Positions 23,858 through 36,600 are shown, counted from the stretch's first letter. The stretch is 64,000 nt of DNA from Garcia nutans (GCA_947685225.1 CANTUV010000035.1:7509501-7573500); one strand, 5' to 3'. The notes: generated by a model from the sequence alone, not told the origin. Translations and numbers: made by a program.

Positions 23858-24736
23858 TTACAACAGCAGGAGAGCATTTTTTTGAGCAGTAGAAGGACTT
23901 TTATCAAAGTTGATTAACTGACCAGAGGATGTTTGATAAGAATTAAGGAGCTTTTTGAAAGCTCTAATGCTACGAACATCTCCATTTATAAAAATTAAGA
24001 GGTCATCAGCAAAGGTCAAATGGGAGATCAAAGGGCAATTACGGTGAGCCTTATAAGGTTTAATCTTCCCCGAGAGCATGAGAGACTTGAGACCCCGAGA
24101 GAAACATTCAGATGCAATAATGAAAAGGAGTGGAGAGAGAGGATCTCCTTGCTTGACTCCCCTTTGAGGTTTGAAGAACCCATGGCTTACCCCATTAATA
24201 ATAACAGACAAATGAGTAGCATCCAAATTATTCAGAATGAGAGCCACAAAAGAGTTAGAAAAGCCAAATTTAATCAAAATAGATTTCAAGAAATCCCAAC
24301 AAACCCGATCGAAAGCTTTGGCCATGTCAAGCTTGATTGCCAGATTGTGCCCCCTCGTTTTTTTGTCCAAATCTTGAATAATCTCATTTGCCAGTAAAAT
24401 ATGATCATGAATGGTTCTGCCCTTAAGAAAACCAGCCTGTTCAGAAGAAATGATTTTGGACAGTAAAGGAGCAACTCTGTTAGCTAGCAGTCTAGTACAA
24501 ACTTTACTGATGAAGGTGGCAAGACAAATCGGCCTAAACTGAGCGAAGCTATCTGGATTTTGCACTTTAGGGATTAAAACAATATTGGCACTACCGAAAG
24601 ATTTCGGAATGGGAATGCCCAGAAAAATTTCCTGCACTGCACTGCAAACATCCCAGTTAATAAATTCCCAACAAGCTCTAAAGAATTTACCATCAAAACC
24701 ATCAGGCCCCGCGCACTGTTGGGATCTAGTTGCCAA
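23858..24736 (-). pseudogene. LINE ORF2, reverse-transcriptase part
   Basis: Covers the RT palm and fingers: GPDGFDGKFFR, FRPICLATFISKVCTRLLANR, EQAGFLKGRTIHDH, LDMAKAFDRVCWDFL, GVKQGDPLSPLLFIIASE and the catalytic LTFADDLLIF motif. The first catalytic Asp (KLDMAKAFDR) and the FADD pair are intact. The frame ends at a stop near 23858, before the thumb region continues in another frame. This is typical of an L1 ORF2 copy damaged after insertion. Confidence 0.9.
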
Positions 24737-24900
24737 ACAGCAGCTTTAATTTCCTCAGAATTAGGAATAGACATAAGACGTTGATTATCCTCATCAGAGA
24801 TAACACAGGGGATAAAATCAAGCAAAGGAGAAGGATGTTGAACCGGCTCTTTAGCAAAAAGATCAGCAAAGAATCTAGTTGCTTCTTTCCCAATTTTACC

Positions 24901-26055
24901 CTAATCCGAAATTAGGTTGCCTTCTGAGTCTTTAATGGAAGAGATATATTGAAGCTTCCTCACTATTTTGACATATGTGTGAAAAATTTTTGAATTACAT
25001 TCACCATCAGAAAGCCACTTGACATAAGCCTTTTGTTTCCAGAAGATCTCCTCTTGACGAAGCCGCTGAAGGAGATGAGCTTGTTTAGCCTGCCAAGAAG
25101 ACCGATTAGCTGGAGTAGGATCATCAACATAAGTTTGTTCAGCCTGATTTACTTGAGTTTCTGCCTCCTCAACTGCTGAAAATATATTGTCGAATTGATT
25201 CTTATTCCAATCACAAATAACATGCCGAAGATGTTTTAATTTGCCAAATAAGCCACCCATGCCACCACCCGAGAAAGATGATTGCCAAAAATCACGCACC
25301 ATAGGAAGAAAAGAGGTGTGCGTTAACCACATATGCTGGAACTTAAAAGAACGACGGGCAAGATTGGAGCTATTGCTGCACTGAAGAACCAAATGCGAGT
25401 GATCGGAAGACATTTTGTTGAGATGAATACAGGAGATGCAATCAAATCTGTCAAAGAAATTAATGTTGGCCGAAAACCTATCCAATCTCTCCCAAACCCG
25501 GCCATTACAACGAACCCCAGACCAAGTGAAGCAATTTCCAGTAAACGGCACATCTATCAACCCACAATCATTCATACAATCATAAAAATCATTCATACTA
25601 CCAATACTAGAAGATCCCTTACCCATATATTCCGAGGGGGTTTTAATCACGTTGAAATCACCACAAACCATCCAAGGGAAAGAAACCCAATCAGCAATCA
25701 GTTTTAAATGATCCCATAATTCAGTTCTTGCACGGCGAGAGTGATAACCATACACCGATGATAGCTCAAATGAAAAATTAAAAGCATGAGAGAGCACCTT
25801 GCAAGAAAGAATATGAGGATGCGAAACAAAATCAGAGATAACAAAGTGAGAGTCTTTCCATAACACCCAAATCTTGTTGTCCTGAGATGGAAAACCATTA
25901 GAGAAGCCCAGTTTAGAAACAAATTGATAGTGATTATCAAAAACTACCATAGGTTCAATAATGACTAATAAGGCAATCTTATAAGTAAGACAAAGTTTGT
26001 GAAGTCTCATAAAAGAGGAGGCAATGCCTCTCACGTTCTTGCATAGAATATTCAT
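24901..26055 (-). pseudogene. LINE ORF2, endonuclease part
   Basis: The frame begins MNILCKNVRGI and matches the start of plant L1 ORF2 endonuclease/exonuclease/phosphatase domains (usually MKILSWNCRGL). It includes WMVCGDFNVI at about residues 128-137 and SSDHSHLVLQC near residue 220, which hold the catalytic Asp/Asn and the terminal Asp-His pair of the fold. It nicks target DNA to prime reverse transcription. The usual Trp-Asn near the start reads Lys-Asn (CKN), which may weaken activity. A stop at the end of this frame separates it from the reverse-transcriptase frame. The tail of ORF1 lies directly upstream (26237-26052). Confidence 0.85.
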
Positions 26056-28576
26056 AAATGAGAGGTAGAAGGAGGAGCTAAAGATTGGGCAGCAAGACCC
26101 TCTAATCCAGGGGAATATTGCGATTTCTTTTTCCTGTTTTTTCTCAGAACCATCGTGAAACCATCATCTTTAGAGCCCTTGGAACCAGCTAAAACAGATG
26201 GAGGACAAGCAGAACCTGGAGGATCAGAAGTCTTCAAAGTATCCTCAGGCAGGCAGGGAGCAGTAAGTGTTAAAATTATATAAGTGTTAAAATTAATTAA
26301 ATTATATAAGCAAAATTAAATTAATTAATTAGTAAAATGATCAAATTAGAATTTAATTAGTAAATGATCAAATTAGATAATAAATAAGGTATAAATAAAA
26401 TTCATAAAAATTCATAAGATTAATTATTTAATTAAAATTGTTATTTCATCATTATAATAATTAAGGTAGTAATTTTATAAAAACATAATTAATGTTAAAT
26501 TAGTTATTAAATATTAATATTATTGTTGTAGTAATAAAGTATTATCACAATTATTATATTTATTATTAATTATTAATTTTAGTACAAGTATTATTATTAT
26601 CATTATTTTTACCACAATTATAACTGTTAAATAGTAAAAGCTATTATTTTAATTTTTATATAAATGTATTACAATAACTAGTATTATTATTTAATTATAT
26701 TACTAATGTTATCTAGTATTAAATTTAATATAAATTGATAAATGTGGAATAATAGTAATTAAATAATTATTTTAACTATATACATAATATTAATATTATT
26801 TTTATTGTCAAAATTATTAATTTTGTTATAAGTAGTTATTAGAAAATAAAAGTAAAATATTAAGATAAAAGTAAATTATATATATGGTTATTAATATAGT
26901 TATTAGTAAACTCAATATAAGTTATTATGATTAAATTAGACATAAATAAATAATTATTCTAATAAAATGAATTAATTAAATAATATATAAATAAATACAA
27001 TTAATATCACTATTGTTATTAGTAATGTTGTTATTATTATTATTATTTTACAATATATAAAAAATTTTAAGAAAATAGTACTTGAAACATGGAGAAAAAT
27101 AAAAAAATTTAAGTAGATACTATTTAAAATATAATTACATAAATTAATTAATAAAATAAATATTATTAAACTATTAAATTAAAGAAACTAAAATAATATA
27201 ATATAGATATATAAAGAAATAATATAAATACTTAACAAATTTAGACACGAAAATTATGTTAAGTCGTTAAAAATATTATTGAAATTTTTGATAAGTTATT
27301 GGTTTGATAATTGTGTAATACTCATTGAAGTATTAATTTTGATATTTTTGAGAATGACCGACTTATGCCGAAACTCCGCTGAAAATTCGTTAGCATTTTT
27401 GGAATTATTTCCACGATTCCTTTTCATGTTATTTAACTCATGGAAATAATAATTCTATATAATATTTTAGTAAATTATTATTTTTATATTACCTTAGGTG
27501 TGGATTCTACTGCAATTATAGAACATAGAGAGAAGCCGGTTAATTAAATAAATTGAGCTATCGAATAAGGTGAGTGGGTAATTATATAGCATCGGTAATT
27601 TTTATTATATATGTATGATTTATTAAAATTGTTATTTGTTGAAATAAACTTTTATAAAATAATTTAGAAAGGTAAAATAATATTTATGAATATATTTTAA
27701 AAAAAATGGGAACAAATAATGGTATGTTAATGTTTGAATTATGGTATAAAAATTATTTATTGATACAGTTAAATAAATGCTTTATATACACTCATTATAT
27801 ATTTTATAATAGAGACACATGTGATGACGGGGAGTTAAAAGAATTGACGGATTATGATATGATACTATCTTTGGGACAACGCTTGGTATACATATAGCAT
27901 TTGGGATGTATATCAGGTGGTCACTCTTTAGGGGTAGCTCTGCGCATGTGTATGACCATGTTTATTTGCTCTTGGTGCTACCATGCTTCATCACTGCGCC
28001 CAAGATGTCATGTTTTACCCTTAGAGTGTCAGTAAATATATATTTACTTCCGCCTAAGGTATTATATTTTTCTATGGACTATATATATATTAAGTGTATA
28101 AAAAAAATTTTATAATGACATTTTATTACATGATATGGTGAATTTATTTTCCTAAAATTATTATGCAGTAGTATGAATTTAATTAGTAAGTATATAAGTA
28201 AAACTTATTTGTTTCCCCTTTGTTATATAATTATCTTCTCACTGAGTAGTTGGACTCACCCCTTATTATAATCATTTCAGATACCGTTGAAGAATAGACC
28301 TATAGATTTCCTCTACTCTTACTCCAATCGGCGAATAGTAAAAGTCAAGCTAACATAAGTATCATTTGGATTTGTTTAAGAAGTATTTATATCTTCATGT
28401 TGAACAATAATTAATATGTATTTTAAGTGTTAGAAATTATTGGATATTATTATTGTGTGTGTAAGAAGTATACTAAGGAAATAAATTGTGAGTGATATTT
28501 TTATAATAAATAATAGTATAATAATTTATAAGATAAGTCCACCTTGAGGCTTAAGAGAATGGGGTGTCATATTTTA

Positions 28577-28588
28577 TGGTATCTGAGC
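28577..28588 (+). promoter_or_regulatory. Gypsy primer-binding site (initiator Met tRNA)
   Basis: TGGTATCTGAGC lies 7 bases after the LTR end and matches the initiator methionine tRNA 3' end (TGGTATCAGAGC) at 11 of 12 positions. It would prime minus-strand DNA synthesis. Confidence 0.8.
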
Positions 28589-28966
28589 AAAGGTTTAGGA
28601 TTCTGTAGACATTGAAGAAAAGATCTATAGAAATTTAGATAAATAAAGTTAAGAGATTTAGTTTAAATTAATAGTGTACCTGATAAAATTACAAATTCAA
28701 TATATATATATATGCAATAGTAATAATAATAATAAATAAATAAAAATTTGTTCAAGAATAAGAGAGATTTTTTTATGGTGCACTAATATAGAAATATATA
28801 TATACACCGTAATTTAAGATAATATAAATAATACGTAGTTGACTTATAATATATATATATATTTTTGTAGGATAATGCCGCTGCTAATGCGAGGTGGTAT
28901 AAGTCGTGCTAGAAACACTGGTCGGAGAATTCGAGTAGGTACATTAGAAGATGTTGGCGACTTCAT

Positions 28967-29742
28967 ATGAATCCTACTCCATCTTCTTCTTCTGAGGAAT
29001 CTATTAATGCTAATGAGATTGAGAGTAGCAGGCAAAATATTGATGCTGTTTCGCAAGAAGAATCATATGGAGTAAATCCACCACCTCCACCTCCAGTTCC
29101 ACCTGTAGCTGCTCTAGCTATGCCTGCATTTATGGATCCTAGTCTCGGAGCTATTTTTGCTCAATTACTAAATACAGCTATGGCAGTGAATAATCAGCGT
29201 CAAAATTCTTGGAATGTTATTTCTCACTGCCAGAAATTAGGAGCAGAGATATTTGATGGGTCCTTGGATTCTGAAAAGGTTGACAAATGGTTGAAGAAAT
29301 TAGGAAAGCATACTCACTTGGTCATGTATCAGATGAAGATAAAATAAGTTATGGTCATCCTTTCCTTGATAGTGTAGCTAAAAGTTGGTATAACAAGCTA
29401 GTTCGTGATTTTGGTGCAAATTTGACTTGGGAGATATTTGTGGCTAAATTTCAGAAGGAATATATTACCGACAATTATAGAAGAGAGAAGAAAAATTTGT
29501 TCTTTATTCTTAAGCAAGGCGGTATGACCATAACACAGTATGTGGATAGATATGAAGAATTATACCGATATGTTTCTCACTTGATTGTAGATGACAAAGA
29601 CAGGTGCAGTAGGTCTTATAATGAGTTACACTATACAATTCGTAAGAGTGTGTCCGATTGGCAGAGCTTGAGTTTTTGTACTTTGGTGGATAGAACTTTA
29701 GAAGTGGAAAAATTAGTGAAAGAGGGAGTTGAATTTGAATAA
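28967..29742 (+). pseudogene. Gypsy gag, frameshifted
   Basis: Gag polyprotein of the Ty3/Gypsy element. The first frame (28967-29347) has a Ser- and Pro-rich start and reaches FDGSLDSEKVDKW. The conserved continuation EEIRKAYSLGHVSDEDKISY is in another frame (29287-29742), so a frameshift lies near 29286. The second frame carries the retrotransposon gag domain: SWYNKLVRDFGANLTWEIF, FQKEYI and ITQYVDRYEEL. It ends with EKLVKEGVEFE at a stop. In an intact element this would form the virus-like particle in the cytoplasm. Confidence 0.88.
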
Positions 29743-29901
29743 AGGAAGAGAAAACTATCATATAGTCCTTTTATTAGGGGTCATGAGAGACAATTCAAGA
29801 GGGGAAGCGGTTCTCATTCTAGATCTAGTCATGGTGGTACGGATAAGGCTGTACAAATGAGATCAGATTAGCGGAGTAACAGGTCTCAGGCTAGCCGTAC
29901 T

Positions 29902-30177
29902 ATGATGGGTCAATCTATTAGTAATTCGGGTAGTGCTTATAATTTTAGACAGGGCAGTGGTATGGGAGATGGACAGCGCAGACGATCTTTTTCTCATTGT
30001 GCAACCTATGACAAGTATCATTTGGGAGAGTGCAAAAAAAAATATTTAGTTTGTTTTCACTGTGGAGATGCAGGTCATTATATAAGAGATTATCCTTTGC
30101 TTGTTCATTCTAGCACTTCAGTTCAGGGATCTTCTGTACCTATTAATCGAGAGGTGGTAGGACACAATCTTTTGTGA
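29902..30177 (+). pseudogene. Gypsy nucleocapsid region with mutated zinc knuckle
   Basis: Downstream of gag, CFHCGDAGHYIRDY matches the CX2CX4HX4C zinc knuckle except that the last Cys is Tyr (TAT at 30091-30093, one G-to-A change from TGT). The preceding segment CATYDKYHLGECKKKYLVC fits the linker usual in this lineage. This knuckle should not bind zinc normally. Confidence 0.85.
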
Positions 30178-30319
30178 GATCATTGGACAGAGGAGCTAAT
30201 AGTGGCATGAATAGACCGGGTGGGGCCCCAATATCAAATTAAGGTGCATCATCTAGTAGACCTCCTACACGAGCTTGAGTCTTTGTTGTCACTCAGCAGG
30301 AAGCTGTAGCTTCACCAGA

Positions 30320-30914
30320 AGTGGTCATCGGTATGTTGGTTATTTTTAATAAAGATGCTCACATTCTTATTGATCCTGGCTCCACTCATTCATTTGTATC
30401 TCATGCATTTTCCACATAAGCGAATAAGAATTTAAGTTCTTTAGAAAGTAAATTAGTAGTGAGTTTTTTAGTGGGGACATCTATGAAGTGTAAACATGTG
30501 TATAAAAATTCAACAGTTAGGCTAGGTGATTGTGAGTTGTTAGCAGATTTTATTCCTTTGCCCATACGTAAATTTGATGTTATTTTAGGGATGGATTGAC
30601 TATCTCGCCACCATGCTACAGTTGATTGTTATGAGAAAAAGGTGACTTTTAGTCTACCTGAACATCCTAACCTTACATTCTACAGTGAGCGAAAGTTTCT
30701 TCCATCTTGTGTTATTTCTGCTATGACGGCTCAAAAATTTATTAAGAAGGGTTGTCAAGCATATCTAGCACATATGATTGATACACAATTAGAAGGGCCT
30801 AAATTGGAAGATATCCCTATAGTGTGTGATTTTCTAGAAGTTTTTCCTAAAGAGCTTCCAGATTTCCCTCCTGATAGAGAAGTGAAATTAAGGCTTGGTG
30901 TGTCAATAAGTTAA
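30320..30914 (+). pseudogene. Gypsy protease remnant ending at an RT/RNase H deletion
   Basis: An aspartic-protease-like stretch with ILIDPGSTHSFVS, where the active site DSG reads DPG, and FDVILGMD followed by a TGA (30597-30599) where the family has Trp. It continues to PDFPPDREVKLRLG, the start of the reverse-transcriptase region, then stops. The next bases (about 30913 on) encode KAEHQHPSGLLQSLPI, the linker just before the integrase core. So RT and RNase H, normally well over 1 kb, are missing between about 30880 and 30915. Confidence 0.85.
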
Positions 30915-31978
30915 GGCGGAACATCAACATCCTTCAGGTCTTCTGCAATCTCTTCCGATTCTTGAATGGAAGTGGGAGCATATTACTATGGACTTTGTTT
31001 CTGGCTTACCTCGTACTCAGCAGGGTCATGATGTTATTTGGGTAGTTGTAGACAGGTTGACAAAATCATCTCACTTTCTTCCTATCAGAATGGATTTCTC
31101 TCTTGATAAGCTTGCAGAAATTTATGTGAAAGAGATCATCAGATTACATGGTGCTCCCATATCTATAGTATCAGACAGGGATCCATGATTTACTTCTAGA
31201 TTTTGGCATAGCCTGCAAAATACTTTGGGTACAAAGGTAAAGTTCAATACTTCTTTTCATCCTTAAACAGATGGTCAATCGGAATGCATCATTCAAACTT
31301 TAGAGGATATGCTTAGAGCCTGTGTCATGGAATTCAAAGGAAGTTGGGATAAACATTTACCATTAATGAAGTTTACTTATGACAACAGTTTTCACTTAAG
31401 TATCGGTATGATGCCTTATGAAGCATTATATGGAAGAAAATGCAGAACTCCAGTATACCGAGATGAAGTTGGAGAAAGAGAATTGGTGGGTCCAGAATTA
31501 GTTCAGATGACTGCTGATAAAGTCCAATTGATTAGAGACAGATTAAAAGTGGCACAAGATAGACAGAAGAGCTATGCAGATTTGAAGAGAAAGGATATCG
31601 AGTACGATGTGGGTGACAAAGTGTTTTTAAAAATCTCTTCATGGAAAGGTGTAGTGCGATTTGATAAACGGAAAAAGTTAAGTCCTCGGTTTATTGGGCC
31701 TTATGAGAATGTGAAAATGATCGGCCCTATTGCTTATAGAATTATACTACCACCAGAATTATCTCAAATACATGATGTCTTTCATGTGTCCATGTTGAGA
31801 AAGTACATAAGCGATCCTTCATATGTACTTCAGAGACAACCAGTGAAATTACGAGAAGATTTAACCCATGAAGAAGAACCAGTCGCGATTTTAGCTCGAG
31901 AAGAGAGAGTCTTAAGAAATAAGGTTATATGGAATAATCATTTGAAGAAATAAGCCACTTGGGAAAGGGAATAAGATA
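30915..31978 (+). pseudogene. Gypsy integrase with chromodomain-like tail
   Basis: Integrase core: MDFVSGLP with the first Asp, SIVSDRDP with the second, then CGA-to-TGA at 31186-31188. The FHPQTDGQSE motif has a TAA at 31264-31266, reading GQSECIIQTLEDMLRACV, with the catalytic Glu retained. The C-terminal part (31309-31953) is open and includes SPRFIGPYENVKMIGPIAYR and LPPELSQIHDVFHVSMLRKY. The end, EEPVAILAREERVLRNK then ATWE, resembles the chromodomain-type tail of the Tekay/Del chromovirus lineage. Stops make the copy inactive. Confidence 0.88.
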
Positions 31979-32047
31979 TGATTGCTCAATATACTTATTT
32001 GTTTTCTTCCATAAGCGAGTAAAAATTCGGGGATGAATTTTTAATTT

Positions 32048-32059
32048 AGAGGGGAAGAA
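32048..32059 (+). promoter_or_regulatory. Gypsy polypurine tract
   Basis: AGAGGGGAAGAA directly precedes the TG of the 3' LTR. This is the plus-strand priming site of the element. Confidence 0.75.
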
Positions 32060-33662
32060 TGTAATATCCTATTTTAAAAAATTAATTAATAATAATAATT
32101 ATTAAAAAAAATGTGCACAAGCAAAGAAGAAAAGAGAAACGAGAGAGAGAGGCTGAATGGAAAAATTTGAGGGGCATTGGCTTTTTCTTCAAATTCACCG
32201 TCGACCGCCGTTCAATGACTGAAAAGAGCTGGACCACCGCCTGTATCGCTCGAATTCTAGTCGAACGCCGCCGGAATCACCCCAACGGACACCGGAGCCG
32301 CCGTTACGCGCCGGTCAAAGTTCTTGCCAGCGAGATTTTTCAAACACTATTCCAGCCACTTTTTGATGACATTTTTCGGCGATCCGGATATTTTTGAAAT
32401 TCTCATTTTATAAGCTTTAATTTGACACCTCATTTGCTAATTTAGGGTATGTATTTAGAATTTTGATAACTAGTAATCTAAAAATTAAATAAAATAAAAG
32501 AATTAAAATAATAATATATATAATTTATTTAGAATAATAATAATAATTATAATTAATAAATTAAAATTTAATTAGTAAATTAATGAGTTAGATTAAATTT
32601 TATTAATTTGGTTAATTAGTAAAAATTTTATTTAATTTAGATTAATCATATATTAATAATAAAAATAAAAATAATTATAGTTATTAATTAGTGATTAATA
32701 TATATATATATATGTTAGTATTATAAATTAATTAAGAATATATATAATCTGAAAATATTATGGGGCTAAATTAAAAAAGTTAATTAAAAATATAGTGTCA
32801 ATTTGATTATATTAAGAAGAAATTAACAAAAATAATTAAATAGATAATTAATGATAAAATAATTAATATTTAATTACATAATATATATTTTAAATATTAA
32901 CTTAAATTTTATTAGTTATTTATGAGTTGATTAGAATTTTTAATTGATAGTGAATTAATTAAAATTATTTATGTTATAAATTGATTTAAACAAATAAACT
33001 ATTAAAAAAATATTAGTCATAGATATTAATTACTTAATGACTAGATAAATTAAGTAATTAGAATGAAAATTTAAATTTAAAATATAGTATGATTAAATTA
33101 ATTAAATATTTAGGTTGTGAATATTTAGTAATAAATTATAGAAATTTCTTATATTATATATATATATATATTTATAAATCAATAAATTGATAATTAATTA
33201 TTTTAAATTTTTAGAATAATTAATATTTAAGAATTATAAAGTGTTAATATAGTTGTTGATTTATTGAATTAATAAATCATAATTAAAATAGAAATATGTA
33301 TGTGTATGTATATTAACTTAAATAAAAATTAATTAGGATTAAAATAAGTTAAAATTTAGAATTTATGAATTTATTAAAAAAATTCCAGAAAAAATAAATT
33401 GAATTATAAAATATATATATATATATATATATGCATGTAATGATTAAAAGATTATAAATTAATAAATTGTTAATTTAGTTATATTAAATTTTACTAATAA
33501 ACTATTAATATATATAAGTGTTAAAATTAACTAAATTATATAAGTAAAATCAAATTAATTAATTAGTAAAATGATCAAATTAGAATTTAATTAGTAAATG
33601 ATCAAATTAGATAATAAATAAGGTATAAATAAAATTTATAAAAATTCATAAGGATAATTATT

Positions 33663-36600
33663 TGTCACGACCCAACCCGGGGGCCACGACCGGCATGCAG
33701 CCAAACCGAAGTCCGACCACATAAGCCTTAGAAACATTCATAACAGTCTAAGTGCAAAAGAGTTCAATACTTATATAATCCTCAATCCTAGTTCAAATGC
33801 AAACCATCAATATAATCAAATCCCAATAAAATCATTCGGGAAATCTAATGCAGACAAGTTCTACTTATTACACAAAAAGGGATTCGAATTCAATCCGCCC
33901 AAAAGTTCAATATCCGGAAATCTCTAAGCAAAAGGACCGATAAACACAAACGGAAAACTTGATCGACTTGGCCAAAGAAGAGAAAGAAGATAGACGAAGG
34001 CAATCACTGTAAACCTGTAAGACAATCTGTAAAGGGTGTGAGCGCTTTATATAGACGCCCAGTAAGTCTATGAGAGGCAGAGAAACATCTAACAGTTATA
34101 TAAGCAGTATATATAATACATTCACAAATTAAGCAATTAAGATGGTGTGTCGGGGTCACCAATCAGTAAACAGTACAGTATAATATCAGTCACATCCGCC
34201 CTTATAACTCCTCAGTACAGTACAGTAATCAATAATTAGGCATGTAGCCTCAGTAAACAGTATAGACATTAAGTCTCAGTAGCAGTATAGACATTAAGCC
34301 TCAGTAACCTCCTTCCCCTTCATGACACATCATCACACAGCACAAGTAATATCAAATTCAATATTCTCACATAAATACAATCACATGCAAGTTTCTCTGT
34401 CTCCTAAAGCATGCGAGGCTGAGTTCGAAAGGATAGTCTAGTGAATATATAGAAAGGATAATATATTATAAGAAGGGTTTATATATATATATATATATAT
34501 AAGCTGTTAGCAAGTAGCACAACACAAACAGTTCAAATACACCCATAGAACTTACCTGGTCTAACAGTCAGTTAAGCAATCCGCCACCCTAAGTCTGAGG
34601 TGCTGCTGGACCACCGCCTAACCATTAACCATCAATTAACAACCACCCTTACAAATGTATACAAGTGCAAATGGGAATGCATGACGTGAATGCACGCAAT
34701 TCAATAGTTTCCATAACAAGGTTAAACCTTTTCGTCAACCAATCATAACTTAACTATCACAATACCACACCTTTAAACTTGCTTTCCAGAATATAAAATG
34801 TCATTAAAAAGTCCTTACAATTTAAATTTATCAAATACCTTACTTAAATATTCAATATTCACAAAATACAATTTTACCGATAAACCTGAATAACGAGTGT
34901 CAACTTGTAAAATTCAAAACAATTAACCAGTATATGAAAAATTTATAATTTTCGACCAGAAGTTAATTTGATATCTGAAAAGCATCCTACCAAAATTTCA
35001 TAATTTTTCGAGACTTAGAAGTCCCTCAACCAATTTTTATTCATAACAGTATACAACTCACAAGGTATACTGACAGCAGTAGAAAGATCTAATTATTTCA
35101 AAAATATAACAATAGAAACATAACCCAACATATTTTTCTTGTAAATTAGACTTCCAGAAATTCAACATATATGAAAATCAAATCTAAAACATTTTTACAC
35201 ATTTTAATATGAATTTCGAAAGTTACAGATGATGCAATCGCATCTACAGTACAGTTCTTCAGACAACAGTAGCAAACTTGAATTTTCCAAAAATATACGA
35301 TGCTCCAAAATCCCAAAAATTATTTTTCTAATAAACTAGACTAAATTTCGAGCCACATATCCAAATTTTAGATTTTTATCATGTTCCAATATTTAATTAA
35401 AAATCGAGAAACATACAGTACTAACATCAAACTTCAGCAGAGAATTAAATCATCCAAAAACTCAAAGAAAACAATTAATTCGAAAACCCTAATACCCAAA
35501 TCAATTCAATAAAACCCTAATTCAATACATTCATCAAATTTTAGAACCCAACACACTAGCCCAATCAATTAATTCAATAACCAAAATCCCTCAAAACAAT
35601 AAAAACCCCAAAACCTAACCTACTTTGTAAAAATCAATTTAATTAAATAATAATTCGAATTTAGCCAAATTAATTAAGAAAAATACCAACCTAATATGAT
35701 ACTAATATGAACTAATCAAATGGAAGTCAAAATAATGCAAAAGGAATCAAGAAAATCTCAAAACACCCAAAAACTCGAAAAACAGGTTGCTGGAGTAGAG
35801 GTCAAAACGACCAGGCGAGCCACGCCGCGCCACGCAAAACGACGGGACGCGAGACGCCGAACGAAGAAGTCCCTAGTTCGCGCTGCACCGCTGAACGACG
35901 CTAGCCACCCGCCGAACGACACCACCTTCGTCACGCGCACAGTGTCAAAACGACGGCCTCTGATTTTCTGCCCCAAAACCTAATTTCTCCCCCTTTTTTT
36001 CAAAACACCCGAAAATAAAAGACCAAAACCTTACCCATCTGACTTTAGGCCTATTTATAGGAAAACAACTCTTCAAAATTATACTTTTATCCCAAACTAA
36101 TTTATTTTAATTAAAAACACCCCAAAACTATTTATTTTCATAAAAAAATTATCCAAAACCATAAAATTCACAAAATTAACTCAAATTTATTTTTAACTTC
36201 AAAATTTAACCCAAAATAATTTATAAATATGTTTTACGTATAATAATATCCGAAAATACCGAAAATAACAAAAAATTCAAAAATGACAAAAATACCCTCG
36301 GCACAAAAAATATAATATTATACTCAAAACGACCGTCTCGTCGTCCTGAGTATCAAAAAGACATTCAAACCATCAAATTATGTTCAAACAACATATGAGG
36401 GCACAAAATGACTATTTTGCCCCTAAGGTGCAAAATTACAATTTTGCCCCTAAGGTGCAAAATTACAATTTTGCCCCTAGACTTAAAATCATTCAAAAAC
36501 CCCCTTAAAGTAATTGCGTCCATGCAATTGAATCCAACATAATCATTATTCATCAAAAACTGTCATTACAATAGTTATACACAAATCCGGATGGTATCGT

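Larger units (their letters stand above)
22134..26263 (-). mobile_element. L1-type LINE with RNase H domain, inserted in the Gypsy 5' LTR
   Basis: A non-LTR retrotransposon in reverse orientation. Its 3' tail is the T run at 22134-22142. Reading on the minus strand it has the tail of ORF1 (26237-26052), an endonuclease, a reverse transcriptase, a zinc-binding region and a C-terminal RNase H. Its 5' end stops inside ORF1, so it is probably 5'-truncated. Frames are broken by a few stops and shifts. The right flank carries a 17-bp tandem repeat of LTR sequence (TAAGTGTTAAAATTATA), and about 27 bp of LTR present in the other copy is missing at the left, so the insertion was not a simple TSD event. 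Confidence 0.9.
20588..28569 (+). mobile_element. Ty3/Gypsy 5' LTR, split by a LINE
   Basis: The LTR begins TGTAATAACC and ends near GGGTGTCA, 7 bases before a primer-binding site. Removing the inserted LINE (22134 to about 26263) leaves about 3.85 kb. It is colinear with the 3' LTR at 32060-39172: 20588-22133 matches 32060 to about 33510, and 26270-28569 matches about 33520-33662 plus 37022-39172. The two copies differ by scattered substitutions and small indels. A GC-richer block near 20756-21010 is shared by both LTRs and may mark the transcribed leader region. LTRs this long are unusual; they do occur in some Gypsy lineages, including Tekay/Del. Confidence 0.85.

Noticed and set aside
24020..24397. 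125-codon plus-strand frame
   Set aside because: It is the antisense shadow of the LINE reverse transcriptase. The same applies to 25333-25707, opposite the endonuclease.
27706..27897. 63-codon frame also found at 38296-38487 (possible duplicated gene)
   Set aside because: The two are equivalent positions in the two LTRs of one Gypsy element, so duplication is expected and is not evidence of a gene.
35720..35983. Arg/Lys-rich 87-codon frame that looks like a nucleic-acid-binding protein
   Set aside because: It lies in the GC-rich block of the solo LTR, and the opposite strand is open over the same stretch; composition explains it.
36412..36480. Possible CRISPR-like direct repeats
   Set aside because: The units are directly adjacent without unique spacers, in a plant nuclear retroelement LTR.
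36365..36556. Frame with a repeated GKIVILHLR peptide
   Set aside because: This is the translation of a 27-bp tandem repeat inside the solo LTR.
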